From Pseudomonas urmiensis (GTDB lineage: Bacteria; Pseudomonadota; Gammaproteobacteria; Pseudomonadales; Pseudomonadaceae), in the NCBI RefSeq assembly GCF_014268815.2, contig NZ_JABWRE020000002.1, forward strand, positions 62,001 to 126,000: DNA of 64,000 bases, given 5' to 3'. Position 1 is the first letter of the stretch. Every line of letters begins with the position of its first letter. Below the pieces are notes generated by a model, which saw only the letters and a list, made by a program, of their open reading frames with translations, made no database searches and had not been told where the DNA came from. Positions 39,320-47,778 of the stretch are shown here, in pieces. The position numbers were made by a program, and so were the translations under genes.

Positions 39320-39488
39320 CTTCGCGGGCAAGCCCGCTCCCACAGGTTCAGCGTTGTTCTGATGATTGCGCTGAACCAAATTTCACAGGTTCAGCGTTGT
39401 TCTGATGATTGCGCTGAGCCAAATTTCACAGGCTCAGCACCGTAGTAACCGTTGCACTGAACCCTGTGGGAGCGGGCTTGCCCGCGAA
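39320..39488. repeat. REP doublet enclosing a 43-bp tandem repeat
   Basis: REP arms at 39320-39346 and 39463-39488 (TTCGCGGGCAAGCCCGC... and its complement) enclose a tandem array with a period of 43 bases. The units start at 39341, 39384 and 39427. The first two differ at one position (CTGAACC versus CTGAGCC); the third is degenerate. Each unit opens CACAGG and holds TTCAGCG and GCGCTGA, so each can form its own small hairpin. It lies between two convergent genes. Confidence 0.88.
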
Positions 39489-39514
39489 GAGGCAGGTACT
39501 GACGAACTCAACCC

Positions 39515-40522
39515 TCAGACCAACTCAGCCCGGCGCAACTCACTCTTCAAATAGGCGTAGTAGATCGGCCCCGCCACCACCCCCGGCAAACCAAACGCCG
39601 CCTCGAACACCAGCATGGCCAAGAGCAATTCCCACGATTTGGCACTGATCTGCCCACCTACGATCCGCGCGTTGAGGAAGTACTCGACCTTGTGGATCAC
39701 GATCAGATAACCCAACGCCGCCACCGCCACCCAGATCGACAGCGACAGACCAACGATGGTGATCAAGGTGTTGGACATCAAGTTGCCGATTACCGGCAGC
39801 AACCCCAGCAGGAAGGTCAACACGATCAGGGTCTTGGTCAGCGGCAGGTGCACGCCGAACATCGGCAACACCACCGCCAGGAAGATGCCGGTGAAGAAGG
39901 TGTTGAGCAGGGAAATCTTGATCTGGGCGAAAACGATATTGCGAAACGCCTTGACCAGCAGGCTCAGACGCTCGAACAGCGCGGCGGCCAGAGGTTTGCG
40001 CCGGGAAATGTCCGGGATGCGCTGCAAGGCAATGATGGCGCCGAGAATCATGCCGATCAGCAAGGTGACGAACATGTGCGCCATGCCCTTGCCTACCAGC
40101 TGCAGCTCACCCAGATGGCTCTTGAGCCAGTCACCAATCGCCACTTTGAACTCGGCCGCACTGGCCGGCAGGTAGCCTTCGATGAACGGCGGCAACTGCC
40201 CACGGGCGCGCTCGACCAGACCTATGAACTTGTCCAACGACGCGCCAGGATTCTCCGCTTCGTGCAGCAGGAAGCTGAAAGCGCCGGCAATCAACAGGGT
40301 CAGGGTAGTGACGACCAGAGTGCCGAGCAGCGCCACGGCCAGCCAGCGCGCACGCTGCCCGGCGATCAATGGCTGCAACCTGGGGGTGAGCATGTTGACC
40401 AATTCGAAGACCAGCAGGCCGGCCAGCAGGCTCGGCAGCAACTTCAGCGGCAGCGCCAGCAGCAGGCCGGCAAACACGATGATCCAGCTGGCCAGAGTGA
40501 CTTGGCGAGGGGTGAAAGTCAT
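39515..40522 (-). CDS. AI-2E family (PerM-like) permease
   Basis: The 335-residue membrane protein has about seven or eight helices. It shows the family layout: paired N-terminal helices (WIIVFAGLLLALPLKLLPSLLAGLLVFELVNML), a periplasmic loop with an amphipathic segment (residues 85-145), and C-terminal helices ending GLPGVVAGPIYYAYLKSELR. The old UPF0118 family includes exporters of AI-2 and Na/H antiporters, so the cargo is not known. It is convergent with the Hsp70-like gene across the REP array. Confidence 0.87.
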   Translation of the reverse strand: MTFTPRQVTLASWIIVFAGLLLALPLKLLPSLLAGLLVFELVNMLTPRLQPLIAGQRARWLAVALLGTLVVTTLTLLIAGAFSFLLHEAENPGASLDKFIGLVERARGQLPPFIEGYLPASAAEFKVAIGDWLKSHLGELQLVGKGMAHMFVTLLIGMILGAIIALQRIPDISRRKPLAAALFERLSLLVKAFRNIVFAQIKISLLNTFFTGIFLAVVLPMFGVHLPLTKTLIVLTFLLGLLPVIGNLMSNTLITIVGLSLSIWVAVAALGYLIVIHKVEYFLNARIVGGQISAKSWELLLAMLVFEAAFGLPGVVAGPIYYAYLKSELRRAELV

Positions 40523-40593
40523 ACAGCCTCAGGGGCAGACAGCGGAAAAGATCCGCAGTCTGCCAGCCTTCGCCCGGCAAACATAGGCGCAGG

Positions 40594-40866
40594 TCATTTC
40601 TTCTTCAGGCAGTCGCTCATGTAGGCCTTGCGCTCATCACCCTTGAGCGCCTTTTCGGTCGCGGTGGCGTTGCAGCTCTTCATCTTTTCCTGCTGGGTGG
40701 CTTTCAGGCATTTGCTCATGAACGCCTTGCGCTCATCGCCCTTGAGGGTTTGCTCGGTAGCCTCGGCATTGCAGGTCTTCATTTTCTCCTGCTGGGCAGT
40801 GGCGGCGAATCCCTGTGCACTGATCAACACACCCAACACCAGCAACGGCACTTGCAGCATCTTCAT
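40594..40866 (-). CDS. psiF: PsiF repeat family protein
   Basis: The 90-residue secreted protein has a signal peptide (LLVLGVLISAQGFAA) and two tandem PsiF repeats of about 34 residues. Each repeat contains QQEKMK, an AEATEQTLKGDERKAFMSKCL-like core of 20 or so residues, and two cysteines. PsiF is phosphate-starvation-inducible in E. coli; its function is unknown. I chose the ATG at 40866 because the signal peptide starts there and GGAG lies upstream. It is probably separate from the permease gene 71 bases downstream. Confidence 0.88.
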   Translation of the reverse strand: MKMLQVPLLVLGVLISAQGFAATAQQEKMKTCNAEATEQTLKGDERKAFMSKCLKATQQEKMKSCNATATEKALKGDERKAYMSDCLKKK

Positions 40867-40940
40867 GGAGTGGTCTCCTTGTCTCCGCGCCCGATGCACG
40901 GACATGCGCCTGAGTGTAGCCAACAATGCCCACCCCCTGC

Positions 40941-41726
40941 TCAGGCCGCGCGCGCCTGCCGGCGATACTGCTGCGGCGTGCAGTGCGCCTGGCGCTGGAA
41001 CATGGCGATGAACGCCGAGGCGCTGCTGTAGCCAAGATCGAAGGCGATCGACTGGATCGGCGTGCCGGCCTCCAGCGCCTCGATCGCGCGCAAGAAGCGC
41101 AAGCGCAGCCGCCATTCACCAAAGCTCATGCCCAGCTCGCGCAGAAACTGCCGGGCCAGGGTGCGCTCGCTGACATGGATACGCGCGGCCCAGTCGGCCA
41201 AGGGGCGGTTGTCGCCTGGCTCGGCGCTGAGGGCGTCGAGAATCTGGCTCAAGCCTTCGCTGCGGGCGAACGGCAGGTAGCAGGCCTGGGTCGGCGACAG
41301 GTGCAGCTGATCGAGCAGGACTTGGGTCAGGCGCAGGTCGCACTGATCCTGGGCGACCTTGAGGTCACGACGGGCAAAATCGCTGAGGATCGCCTTGAGA
41401 ATGTCGCTGATCACCAGGCTACAGGGCTGCTGCGGCAAGTCGTGGCACAGGTCGCGGTGCAAATAGACCGAGCGATAGACGATGGCCTGGGGGTTGTAGC
41501 AACCATGCTCACAGCCGGGTGGCACCCACACCGCCAGATGCGGCGGTGAGATGAAGCGCTGGCCGTCGACATCCAGGTGCATCACGCCGTGGGCGGCGTA
41601 GTTGAGCTGGCCCCAGGTGTGGCGATGGGGCGCGCTGATGGTGTCGGCGCCGAATTCGTCGTAGCGAAAGTAGACCGGGGCGGGGAGCTGGTCGAACTGG
41701 GGGATGGCGAGGTATTTGCCGGTCAT
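40941..41726 (-). CDS. AraC family transcriptional regulator
   Basis: The 261-residue protein has an N-terminal cupin sensor domain (APHRHTWGQLNYAAHGVMHLDVDG, with possible ligand histidines). The C-terminal AraC DNA-binding domain has two helix-turn-helix motifs: DWAARIHVSERTLARQF near residue 180 and SIAFDLGYSSASAFIAMFQR near residue 232. It is divergent from an EamA exporter at 41892, with 165 bases between, so it most likely controls that gene. The effector is unknown. Confidence 0.9.
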   Translation of the reverse strand: MTGKYLAIPQFDQLPAPVYFRYDEFGADTISAPHRHTWGQLNYAAHGVMHLDVDGQRFISPPHLAVWVPPGCEHGCYNPQAIVYRSVYLHRDLCHDLPQQPCSLVISDILKAILSDFARRDLKVAQDQCDLRLTQVLLDQLHLSPTQACYLPFARSEGLSQILDALSAEPGDNRPLADWAARIHVSERTLARQFLRELGMSFGEWRLRLRFLRAIEALEAGTPIQSIAFDLGYSSASAFIAMFQRQAHCTPQQYRRQARAA

Positions 41727-41800
41727 TGTCTGGATCTAGGGGTGGGTTGTCTGGATGCAAGTATAGGTCTGCATACAGACAGAAGGATAATGACGGTCAT

Positions 41801-41862
41801 CGTGGGAGCGGGCTTGCCCCGCGCTAGCGGCAGTGAACTCACCACCGCAGCCTGCTCCCACG
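41801..41862. repeat. Degenerate REP doublet in the AraC-EamA divergent region
   Basis: CGTGGGAGCGGGCTTGCCCCGC is intact on the left. The right arm is reduced to GCCTGCTCCCACG. It lies between divergent starts, close upstream of the EamA gene, where the promoter would be expected. Confidence 0.75.
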
Positions 41863-41891
41863 CTCGTCGTTATCCAAAGAGCCCCAGTTAC

Positions 41892-42785
41892 ATGAACTAC
41901 GCATTCCCCCTCATGGCCATCCTCATCTGGGCCGGCAACACAGTAGTCACCAAACTCTCGGCCGGCGCCATCTTCCCGGCCGAGATCGGTTTCTACCGCT
42001 GGCTGCTGGCTGGCCTGTTGTTCACCCCGTTCCTGCTGCCCAAAGTCTGGCGTAATTGGCCGGCAATCCGCCCGCACCTGGGCAAGATCTTCATCCTCGG
42101 CATCCTCGGCATGGCCCTGTACCAGAGCCTGGCCTACTTCGCCGCAGAGATCACCAGCGCCACCAACATGGGCATCATTCTCTCGCTGATGCCGTTGATG
42201 TCCCTGGCCCTGTCGATCGCCTGGCTCGGCCAGCGGTTGACCTTCGGCGCACTGCTCGGGGCGCTGGTGTCCTTCGTTGGGGTCCTGGAAGTGGTGTCGG
42301 CCGGCCACCCGCTGGGGTTGCTCGACCAGGGCTTGAATCGCGGCGACCTGCTGATGCTGGTGGCGACCTTCGCCTACGCCCTGTACAGCTTCTTGCTGAA
42401 GAAGTGGCAATTGCGTTTGCCGCCGTTGCAGTTGCTGTACCTGCAAGTGCTGGTGGCGATCATCGTACTGCTGCCGCTGTTCCTGCTGTCGGCGAAAACC
42501 GGGCTCAACCCACACAACCTCAGCCTGGTGCTGTACGCCTGCGTACTGGCCTCGATGATTGCCCCACTACTGTGGATGCAGGCTGTGCATCGCCTGGGGC
42601 CGAGCCGCACGACCTTGTTCTTCAACCTGCTGCCGGTGGTGACGGCGCTGATCGCCGCCTGGGTGCTGGACGAGCAGCTGGCCGCCTATCACCTGTATGG
42701 CGGCCTGCTGACCCTGGCCGGGGTACTGCTCGCCGAGCGTTGGACCACCCCCGTACGCCGCGCCGCTACAGCCCGGCAGCCTTGA
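41892..42785 (+). CDS. EamA/DMT-family transporter
   Basis: The 297-residue protein has about ten hydrophobic helices in two EamA halves. It starts MNYAFPLMAILIWAGNTVVTKLS, with GFYRWLLAGLLFTPFLLP, and the second half opens GDLLMLVATFAYALYSFLLKKW. Such proteins are usually metabolite exporters. I chose the ATG at 41892; the upstream open frame crosses a REP copy and the regulator. The stop overlaps the convergent lipase gene by 20 bases. Confidence 0.9.
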   Translation: MNYAFPLMAILIWAGNTVVTKLSAGAIFPAEIGFYRWLLAGLLFTPFLLPKVWRNWPAIRPHLGKIFILGILGMALYQSLAYFAAEITSATNMGIILSLMPLMSLALSIAWLGQRLTFGALLGALVSFVGVLEVVSAGHPLGLLDQGLNRGDLLMLVATFAYALYSFLLKKWQLRLPPLQLLYLQVLVAIIVLLPLFLLSAKTGLNPHNLSLVLYACVLASMIAPLLWMQAVHRLGPSRTTLFFNLLPVVTALIAAWVLDEQLAAYHLYGGLLTLAGVLLAERWTTPVRRAATARQP

Positions 42786-43656
42786 GCCGAGCGGCGTGTT
42801 CGGTGAACAGTCGCACCGGCTCGGCGCCCTTGCCGACCGCGCCCAGTGACTGGTTGACGATGTCCAGGTGATCCAGCGGATAGTCATCGCCGATCACCTG
42901 ACCCAGGTGCGAGCTGTTGCGCCCGACCATGCCGTCACATTGGCCTTTCTCGCGCTCGAAGGTGCGGGCGAACAAGCGGCAGAAGCGGTTACTGCCATCG
43001 AAGCGATTACGTCCTTGATCAGTGCGCCCTGGTTGCAGGGTGCCGGACCAGGAGTAGTAGCGCACGCCATTGACTTCATATGCGCCCTCGCCACCCCACA
43101 CCTCTGGCAGGCCCTGTGGATAAGCCTGGTTGAAGCGGGCCACGCCATGGTGGGTCAGCGATTGATGCGAGGCGTGCACATCGATTGGCAGTGGATCGCG
43201 GCGCCAACCGGTCTCCAGCCACACCAGCAACACCGCTAGGCCATGTAGCACGGCCTTGAGAATGCGCCCATGGGGTGAGTCGCCAGGCGCCTTATGGTCG
43301 AGATAGTCGGCCAGCTCCGAGCCATGATTGGGGCCTGCGACCGAGGTTACCGAAGCCACCCGGTCTGGCCGCTTGGCCGCCGCATAGCGGGCGCTGAGCG
43401 CACCCTGACTATGACCGATCAAGTTGACCCGCTCAGCCCCGGTGCGCTGGCAGATGTCCTCGATGATCGCCAGCAACTGCTCCCCGCGCACTTCGCTCGA
43501 ATGCAGCGGCGACACCTGCACCGGGAACACCTGCGCGCCACCTTTGCGCAACGCGGCGACGATGCCAAACCAATAGGGATAGAGCAGCAGCCGCACAAAA
43601 CCGAGCATTCCCGGCACCAGCACCAACGGGTAACGCGTGGCCAGATCCTGGTTCAT
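42766..43656 (-). CDS. Triacylglycerol lipase-like alpha/beta hydrolase
   Basis: The 296-residue protein has the true-lipase pentapeptide GHSQG with Ser83 as nucleophile, in VNLIGHSQGALSARYAA. The oxyanion segment is VLVPGMLGF. The C-terminal acid and base regions (CDGMVGRNSSHLG, then DHLDIVNQ) match family I Pseudomonas lipases. Unlike those, it begins MNQDLATRYPLVLVPG with no visible signal peptide, and no lipase foldase gene is near. It could be intracellular. It overlaps the EamA gene end by 20 bases. Confidence 0.87.
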   Translation of the reverse strand: MNQDLATRYPLVLVPGMLGFVRLLLYPYWFGIVAALRKGGAQVFPVQVSPLHSSEVRGEQLLAIIEDICQRTGAERVNLIGHSQGALSARYAAAKRPDRVASVTSVAGPNHGSELADYLDHKAPGDSPHGRILKAVLHGLAVLLVWLETGWRRDPLPIDVHASHQSLTHHGVARFNQAYPQGLPEVWGGEGAYEVNGVRYYSWSGTLQPGRTDQGRNRFDGSNRFCRLFARTFEREKGQCDGMVGRNSSHLGQVIGDDYPLDHLDIVNQSLGAVGKGAEPVRLFTEHAARLKAAGL

Positions 43657-43777
43657 CGCCCATCCCTCTCCATGGTCAGTCGGCCAACACTAGCGCCATG
43701 TCGATGAACATCGCAATCGAACTCCTGGCGCGTCGTGCGGTTCCAAACCAAACAGACCCTGAGCAAGGAGCGGGACC

Positions 43778-44119
43778 ATGTACAAGCAGACCCTGGCAAT
43801 CCTTCTGGCCAGCGCCACCCTGGCCGCCTGCGGCAGCCGCCCAGAGAACCCGGTCGACTACGTCACCTACCGCGATGAACCGCTGGTCAAGCAGGTCGAA
43901 CACGGCATGACCATGCAGAAGGTGATTGCCATCGGCGGCAGCCCATCGAATGTCATCGATCTGCCCCATGGCGGCACCTGCAACGACTACATCCTCAACC
44001 GCGACGGCCACCAACAGCCCTACTACGTGCGTTTCGATGCCACTGGCCATGTCGATGCGAAGGGCTTCAAGACCTGCAAGCAACGAGAAGAGGACAAGGA
44101 AGCCGTGCCCGGCGCCTAA
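43778..44119 (+). CDS. osmE: Osmotically inducible lipoprotein OsmE
   Basis: The 113-residue lipoprotein has a lipobox LAAC with Cys18 (TLAILLASATLAACGSR). A small SmpA/OmlA-like domain follows, with EHGMTMQKVIAIGGSPSNVIDLP and GTCNDYILNRDGHQQPYYVRFD. This matches OsmE, an envelope protein induced by osmotic stress. GGAG lies before the start. The ferritin-like gene follows 43 bases later, an order I also recall near osmE in other Pseudomonas. Confidence 0.9.
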   Translation: MYKQTLAILLASATLAACGSRPENPVDYVTYRDEPLVKQVEHGMTMQKVIAIGGSPSNVIDLPHGGTCNDYILNRDGHQQPYYVRFDATGHVDAKGFKTCKQREEDKEAVPGA

Positions 44120-44162
44120 GCCCTCCTGACACCCTGACCACCCTGAATCTTCGGAGATAACC

Positions 44163-44693
44163 ATGAGCAACGTTGAACTGACCGATGTGAAAACCCTGCG
44201 CGAGCGTGCCCGTCAGCATGTCGAGCAAGGGGCGGTGACCGAGGGCTACAGCGCTGATCGCGAGAAGATCCTGCGTGTGCTCAACGAGTCACTGGCAACC
44301 GAGCTGGTGTGTGTCCTGCGCTACAAGCGCCATTACTTCATGGCCAGTGGCATCAAGGCCAGCGTTGCTGCCGCGGAGTTTCTCGAGCACGCCAACCAAG
44401 AATCGGAGCATGCCGACAAGCTGGCTGAGCGGATCGTCCAGCTGGGCGGCGAGCCGGACTTCAATCCGGATAACCTGAGCAAGAACTCCCATGCACAGTA
44501 CGTGGCGGGTAACTCGCTGAAGGAAATGGTGCTGGAAGACCTGGTGGCTGAACGCATCGCGATCGATAGCTATCGCGAGATCATTCAGTTCATTGGTGAG
44601 AGTGACCCGACTACTCGGCGGATCTTCGAGGACATCCTGGCGCAGGAAGAAGAGCACGCTGATGACATGGCGGATCTGCTCCAAGGCCTTTGA
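44163..44693 (+). CDS. Ferritin-like / bacterioferritin family protein
   Basis: The 176-residue protein is a four-helix ferritin-like fold with plausible di-iron ligands: ESLATELVC on helix 1, EHANQESEHADKLAERI on helix 2, EDLVAERIAIDSYREII on helix 3 and AQEEEHADDMADLL on helix 4. It is longer than typical bacterioferritin because of about 30 extra N-terminal residues, and no haem-ligand methionine is obvious. It may store iron or protect DNA in stress. CGGAG precedes the start. Confidence 0.86.
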   Translation: MSNVELTDVKTLRERARQHVEQGAVTEGYSADREKILRVLNESLATELVCVLRYKRHYFMASGIKASVAAAEFLEHANQESEHADKLAERIVQLGGEPDFNPDNLSKNSHAQYVAGNSLKEMVLEDLVAERIAIDSYREIIQFIGESDPTTRRIFEDILAQEEEHADDMADLLQGL

Positions 44694-44704
44694 TTCAAAC
44701 CCTT

Positions 44705-44779
44705 ACGTGGGAGCGGGCTTGCCCCGCGATAGCGTCGGTGAGTTCACCATCGCTATCGCGGAGCAAGCCCGCTTCCACG
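44705..44779. repeat. REP doublet after the ferritin-like gene
   Basis: ACGTGGGAGCGGGCTTGCC and an inverted copy with two changes (GGAGCAAGCCCGCTTCCACG) flank about 20 bases. It separates this gene from the convergent asmA gene. Confidence 0.87.
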
Positions 44780-44796
44780 CATGAGTAAGATTCGCT

Positions 44797-46860
44797 TCAC
44801 TTCTTGGCTTTGACCGCCGCCGGCGCCTTCCCAGCCCGCATCTGCTCCAGTAGCGGCGTACACTGATTGGGCACATCGCCACTCGGCGCAATCAGCGCCA
44901 GCAACCCCGCCGCAGGCCCTACAGCAAGCCCCAACGCCACCATCCCTACTCCACGCAATGCCAGCGGCACCGCCTGCACGCCAGCATTGGGTTTGGCAAA
45001 CGGCCCGCGCACGTACAAGGGCGAGCGCAGCGAGAACAAGCGCACCCCTTTCGACTCCGGGGTGATCTTCAGATCCAGCTGCTCGCTGGCAAAGTTAGCC
45101 GTGCCATTGACGTAGATGATCGCGTTCTCGGTATCGAAGACGAACAGCCGGGTGGTCGCCAGGCCATCCTTGATACCGACATCCGCCGCGGCGCAGTTAA
45201 TCTTCACATCCTTGTCGCCAAACAACTTGTCGACCACATAGTTACCCACGTTCAGCCCGGCGATCTCCATCAGGCTGCGGCTGATCGCGCCGTCGTTGAT
45301 CAGCAGGCGCAGATCGCCGTTGGAAGTACCCAGCAGGGCCGCCACCGAATTGCCCCGGCCACTCAAGTCGGCATCGCCATTGAGCTCACCAAAGCTGGTC
45401 TGCATCGGCGCAAAGCTGGGGAACAATTGCTTGAGCTTGAAGCCCCGGGCAGTGAGCTTGGCTCGGCCCTGCAAGGGCACGCTGCGCCCGTCCAGGCGGA
45501 TGTTAGAAGCCAGGTTGCCACCTGCCACGCCAAAGCGCAGCGGCTCCAGGCGCAGCACGCCGTCTTCCAGCAGGACATGGGCCGAGAGGTCGTTGAAGGG
45601 CAATTGCTCGCTGTGCACGATGCGCTTGCCGCTGAAGCTGACGTCAGCGTCCATGGCGCGCCAGCGTTCGGTGCGAAACTCTTCTACCGGCAGCACCTTG
45701 CCGGTGGGCTGCTTGCTGGCTCCGCCACGGGCCTTCTGCTCGGCGTTGGAGTCAGCGCCGATCAGCGGCGCCAGGTCCTTGAACAACAGTTGGTTGGAGA
45801 CCAGCTTGCCAGTCAACTTCGGCCGCGGTTGGCTGGCGACGAAGGCCAGGTCACCATGGATGTCACTGTCGCCGATCTTGCCGTTGAAGCCTTCGTAGCT
45901 GAACCGCGCGCCTTCAGGCGCATGCAGGTTGGCAAGCAAGTGGCCGTCGGTGGAATAGGCCGGGGTATCCGGCAGGGTCACGCCGGTCAGCGGGTAGAGA
46001 TTGCCCAGGCTGCTGCCCGCCAGGCGCAGGCGCAGGTCGAGCGCGCCCAGGTTGCGCGGGTCGGTGAGGGTACCGGCGAGCACTACATGGGTGTCGGCAA
46101 TGCGCACATCCGCTTGCAGCGGGAACGGCTGGCTGGCGTCCTGCAGGGCCAGCAGGCCACCGATCTTGCCGGTACCGGACACCGGCTGGCCCTTGTAGCG
46201 GCCTTGCGCCTTGAGGCCGAAGGCATAATCCTGGGCGCCACCGGCTTTCTCGGCGCTGGCCTTGCCAACGATCTCGCTGAACGGGATTGGCTTGCCCAGT
46301 GGATCGATCTGCACCTTCATGCTGGTTTTCAGGGTCTGGTCATCGAAGCTGACGTTGCCCTGGTCGAAACCGATGGCGCCGATGTCCAGTACCCATTTCG
46401 ACGGCTCGGCGTTTTCATCTTTCGGGCCGAAATCGAAGGTCCAGTTAGCACGGCCATCGGCCAGCCGATTGAGGCTGGCTGTGGGCTTGGTCAGGTCGAT
46501 GCGCGGAATGACGATCTGCTGGAACATCAGCGGTAACGGCGAGAGGCGGAATTCGACCTTCTCCAAGCCGACCATGGTGGGCTCCTTGAGCCAGTCGGGG
46601 TTGCCCAGGGTCAGGTCTTCGGCGATGAAGTGCGGCCAGGGCACCCAGGCTCGCCAACCGCCCTCTTCAGGCTCGGTGCGCCACTGCACAGCGAGGTTGC
46701 CGTTGATCGCGAAGGGCCGGTGCAGGGCCTCGGAAACCTTCTCGTTGAGCAGCGGCTTGGCGCGATTCCAATCGAACGTGGCGATGACCACCACCAGTAT
46801 CGCCAGCACGGTGATCAGGCTGGTGAAGATCCAGGTGAAGATTCTGGCAGGGCGCGTCAT
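44797..46860 (-). CDS. AsmA family envelope protein
   Basis: The 687-residue protein has an N-terminal membrane helix (IFTWIFTSLITVLAILVVVIATF) followed by a large periplasmic AsmA domain with LEKVEFRLSPLPLMFQQIVIPRIDL. The conserved C-terminal part includes GELNGDADLSGRGNSVAALLG and DLRLLINDGAI. AsmA-like proteins form lipid-transfer bridges between the membranes. I chose the ATG at 46860, with AGGAG nine bases before it. The frame is open upstream without family features. Confidence 0.92.
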   Translation of the reverse strand: MTRPARIFTWIFTSLITVLAILVVVIATFDWNRAKPLLNEKVSEALHRPFAINGNLAVQWRTEPEEGGWRAWVPWPHFIAEDLTLGNPDWLKEPTMVGLEKVEFRLSPLPLMFQQIVIPRIDLTKPTASLNRLADGRANWTFDFGPKDENAEPSKWVLDIGAIGFDQGNVSFDDQTLKTSMKVQIDPLGKPIPFSEIVGKASAEKAGGAQDYAFGLKAQGRYKGQPVSGTGKIGGLLALQDASQPFPLQADVRIADTHVVLAGTLTDPRNLGALDLRLRLAGSSLGNLYPLTGVTLPDTPAYSTDGHLLANLHAPEGARFSYEGFNGKIGDSDIHGDLAFVASQPRPKLTGKLVSNQLLFKDLAPLIGADSNAEQKARGGASKQPTGKVLPVEEFRTERWRAMDADVSFSGKRIVHSEQLPFNDLSAHVLLEDGVLRLEPLRFGVAGGNLASNIRLDGRSVPLQGRAKLTARGFKLKQLFPSFAPMQTSFGELNGDADLSGRGNSVAALLGTSNGDLRLLINDGAISRSLMEIAGLNVGNYVVDKLFGDKDVKINCAAADVGIKDGLATTRLFVFDTENAIIYVNGTANFASEQLDLKITPESKGVRLFSLRSPLYVRGPFAKPNAGVQAVPLALRGVGMVALGLAVGPAAGLLALIAPSGDVPNQCTPLLEQMRAGKAPAAVKAKK

Positions 46861-47201
46861 TGCGTAATTCTCCTGACTGCATGGCACAAGGCGGGCACGA
46901 CGATGGCACTTAGTATGTCGGACTGATGAAAAGCTGCGGGGTTTAATCGAACAACCCATGATAACCAAGAATTTCCTGACTCCCCTCTCAGCTTTTGGTC
47001 TGTTCCCGGCTCGGCTGTTACCCATCGGGCCAACCATCAAATCGCCACCTCAGCCTCAGAAACACGCGAGATAGAAGGGTCGCAACTGAGTATCAATACC
47101 GTCGATTGTTACCATTAGCCTTATGAACTTTTCTCTGGAGTTACCGGGAGTAGCATTGGCTTCGTACCCACTTTCCAGCCCCCCAGAGGAGCACCGAAAT
47201 C
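46861..47201. other. Non-coding divergent region between asmA and the repeat-protein gene
   Basis: This 341-base gap must hold the promoters of both divergent genes. I see AGGAG for asmA near 46870 and GAGGAG for the repeat-protein gene near 47187. I see no convincing coding frame, REP copy or terminator. A small RNA cannot be excluded. Confidence 0.5.
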
Positions 47202-47657
47202 ATGAAACGCCATCTGCTGCTGAGCCTGACCCTTTCCATCGCCGCCGCCAACGCCTTCGCCCTGCCCGCTCAGGATCAACACCTGACCGCCGAATCGCGT
47301 TCGAGCTCGGCTACAGTTGCGCAACCGCTGAACACCTTGGCCGAAGGTGGCGCTGAACGCTTGCAGGAACGTGCAGCGCGCGTTGCCGAAGGTGGTTCGG
47401 ATCGTCTGATCGAACGCACTGGCCGGGTTGCCGAAGGTGGTTCGGATCGCCTGATCGAACGCACTGGCCGGGTTGCCGAAGGTGGCTCGGATCGCCTGAT
47501 CGAACGCACTGGCCGGGTTGCCGAAGGTGGCTCGGATCGTCTGATCGAACGCACTGGCCGGGTTGCCGAGGGTGGTTCGGATCGCCTGATCGAACGCACT
47601 GGCCGGGTTGCCGAAGGTGGCTCGGATCGTCTGGTCGAAATCAGCCGCATGAGCTGA
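47202..47657 (+). CDS. Secreted protein with 15-residue tandem repeats
   Basis: The 151-residue protein has a signal peptide (LLLSLTLSIAAANAFA) and a short linker. Seven tandem 15-residue units follow, of the form RVAEGGSDRLIERTG. The first unit (TLAEGGAERLQERAA) and the last (RVAEGGSDRLVEISR) are divergent; the five between are identical in protein sequence and differ only at silent positions. The units alternate glycine-rich turns with charged residues. Similar Pseudomonas proteins have been labelled phage infection protein, with no proof I know of. A strong terminator follows. Confidence 0.88.
   Translation: MKRHLLLSLTLSIAAANAFALPAQDQHLTAESRSSSATVAQPLNTLAEGGAERLQERAARVAEGGSDRLIERTGRVAEGGSDRLIERTGRVAEGGSDRLIERTGRVAEGGSDRLIERTGRVAEGGSDRLIERTGRVAEGGSDRLVEISRMS
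47334..47648 (+). repeat. Seven tandem 45-bp units inside the secreted-protein gene
   Basis: Units of exactly 45 bases begin at 47334, 47379, 47424, 47469, 47514, 47559 and 47604. The middle five differ only in a few third positions (GGTTCG/GGCTCG, CGTCTG/CGCCTG, GAA/GAG). The array keeps the reading frame, so unit gain or loss would change protein length without breaking it. Confidence 0.93.
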
Positions 47658-47706
47658 TCACCATGGCCGAAAAGAACAACCCTCGACACTGCGCCTGCTA
47701 TCCTCC

Positions 47707-47739
47707 AAGCCCGGTCCATTGACCGGGCTTTGTTTTTTT
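47707..47739 (+). terminator. Rho-independent terminator after the repeat-protein gene
   Basis: AAGCCCGGTC / GACCGGGCTT, a perfect ten-base-pair stem with a CATT loop, is followed by TG and seven T residues. It lies about 50 bases after the stop at 47657. Confidence 0.9.
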
Positions 47740-47778
47740 ATCCAGAATGCCCAGCCGTACAGTCACAGAATCCTGCCC

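Noticed and set aside
39341..39463. Possible short CRISPR array (43-bp period)
   Set aside because: The units are directly adjacent with no unique spacers and lie inside a REP doublet. No cas gene is nearby.
47123..47356. 77-codon open frame upstream of and overlapping the repeat-protein gene
   Set aside because: It is out of frame with the repeat-protein gene, has no ribosome site and has no recognisable feature.
47334..47648. Possible CRISPR array (45-bp period)
   Set aside because: The repeats are contiguous and keep an open reading frame of a signal-peptide protein.
47202..47657. Prophage remnant, from the phage infection protein label used for similar genes
   Set aside because: There is no integrase, phage structural gene or att-like repeat around it; the neighbours are ordinary chromosomal genes.
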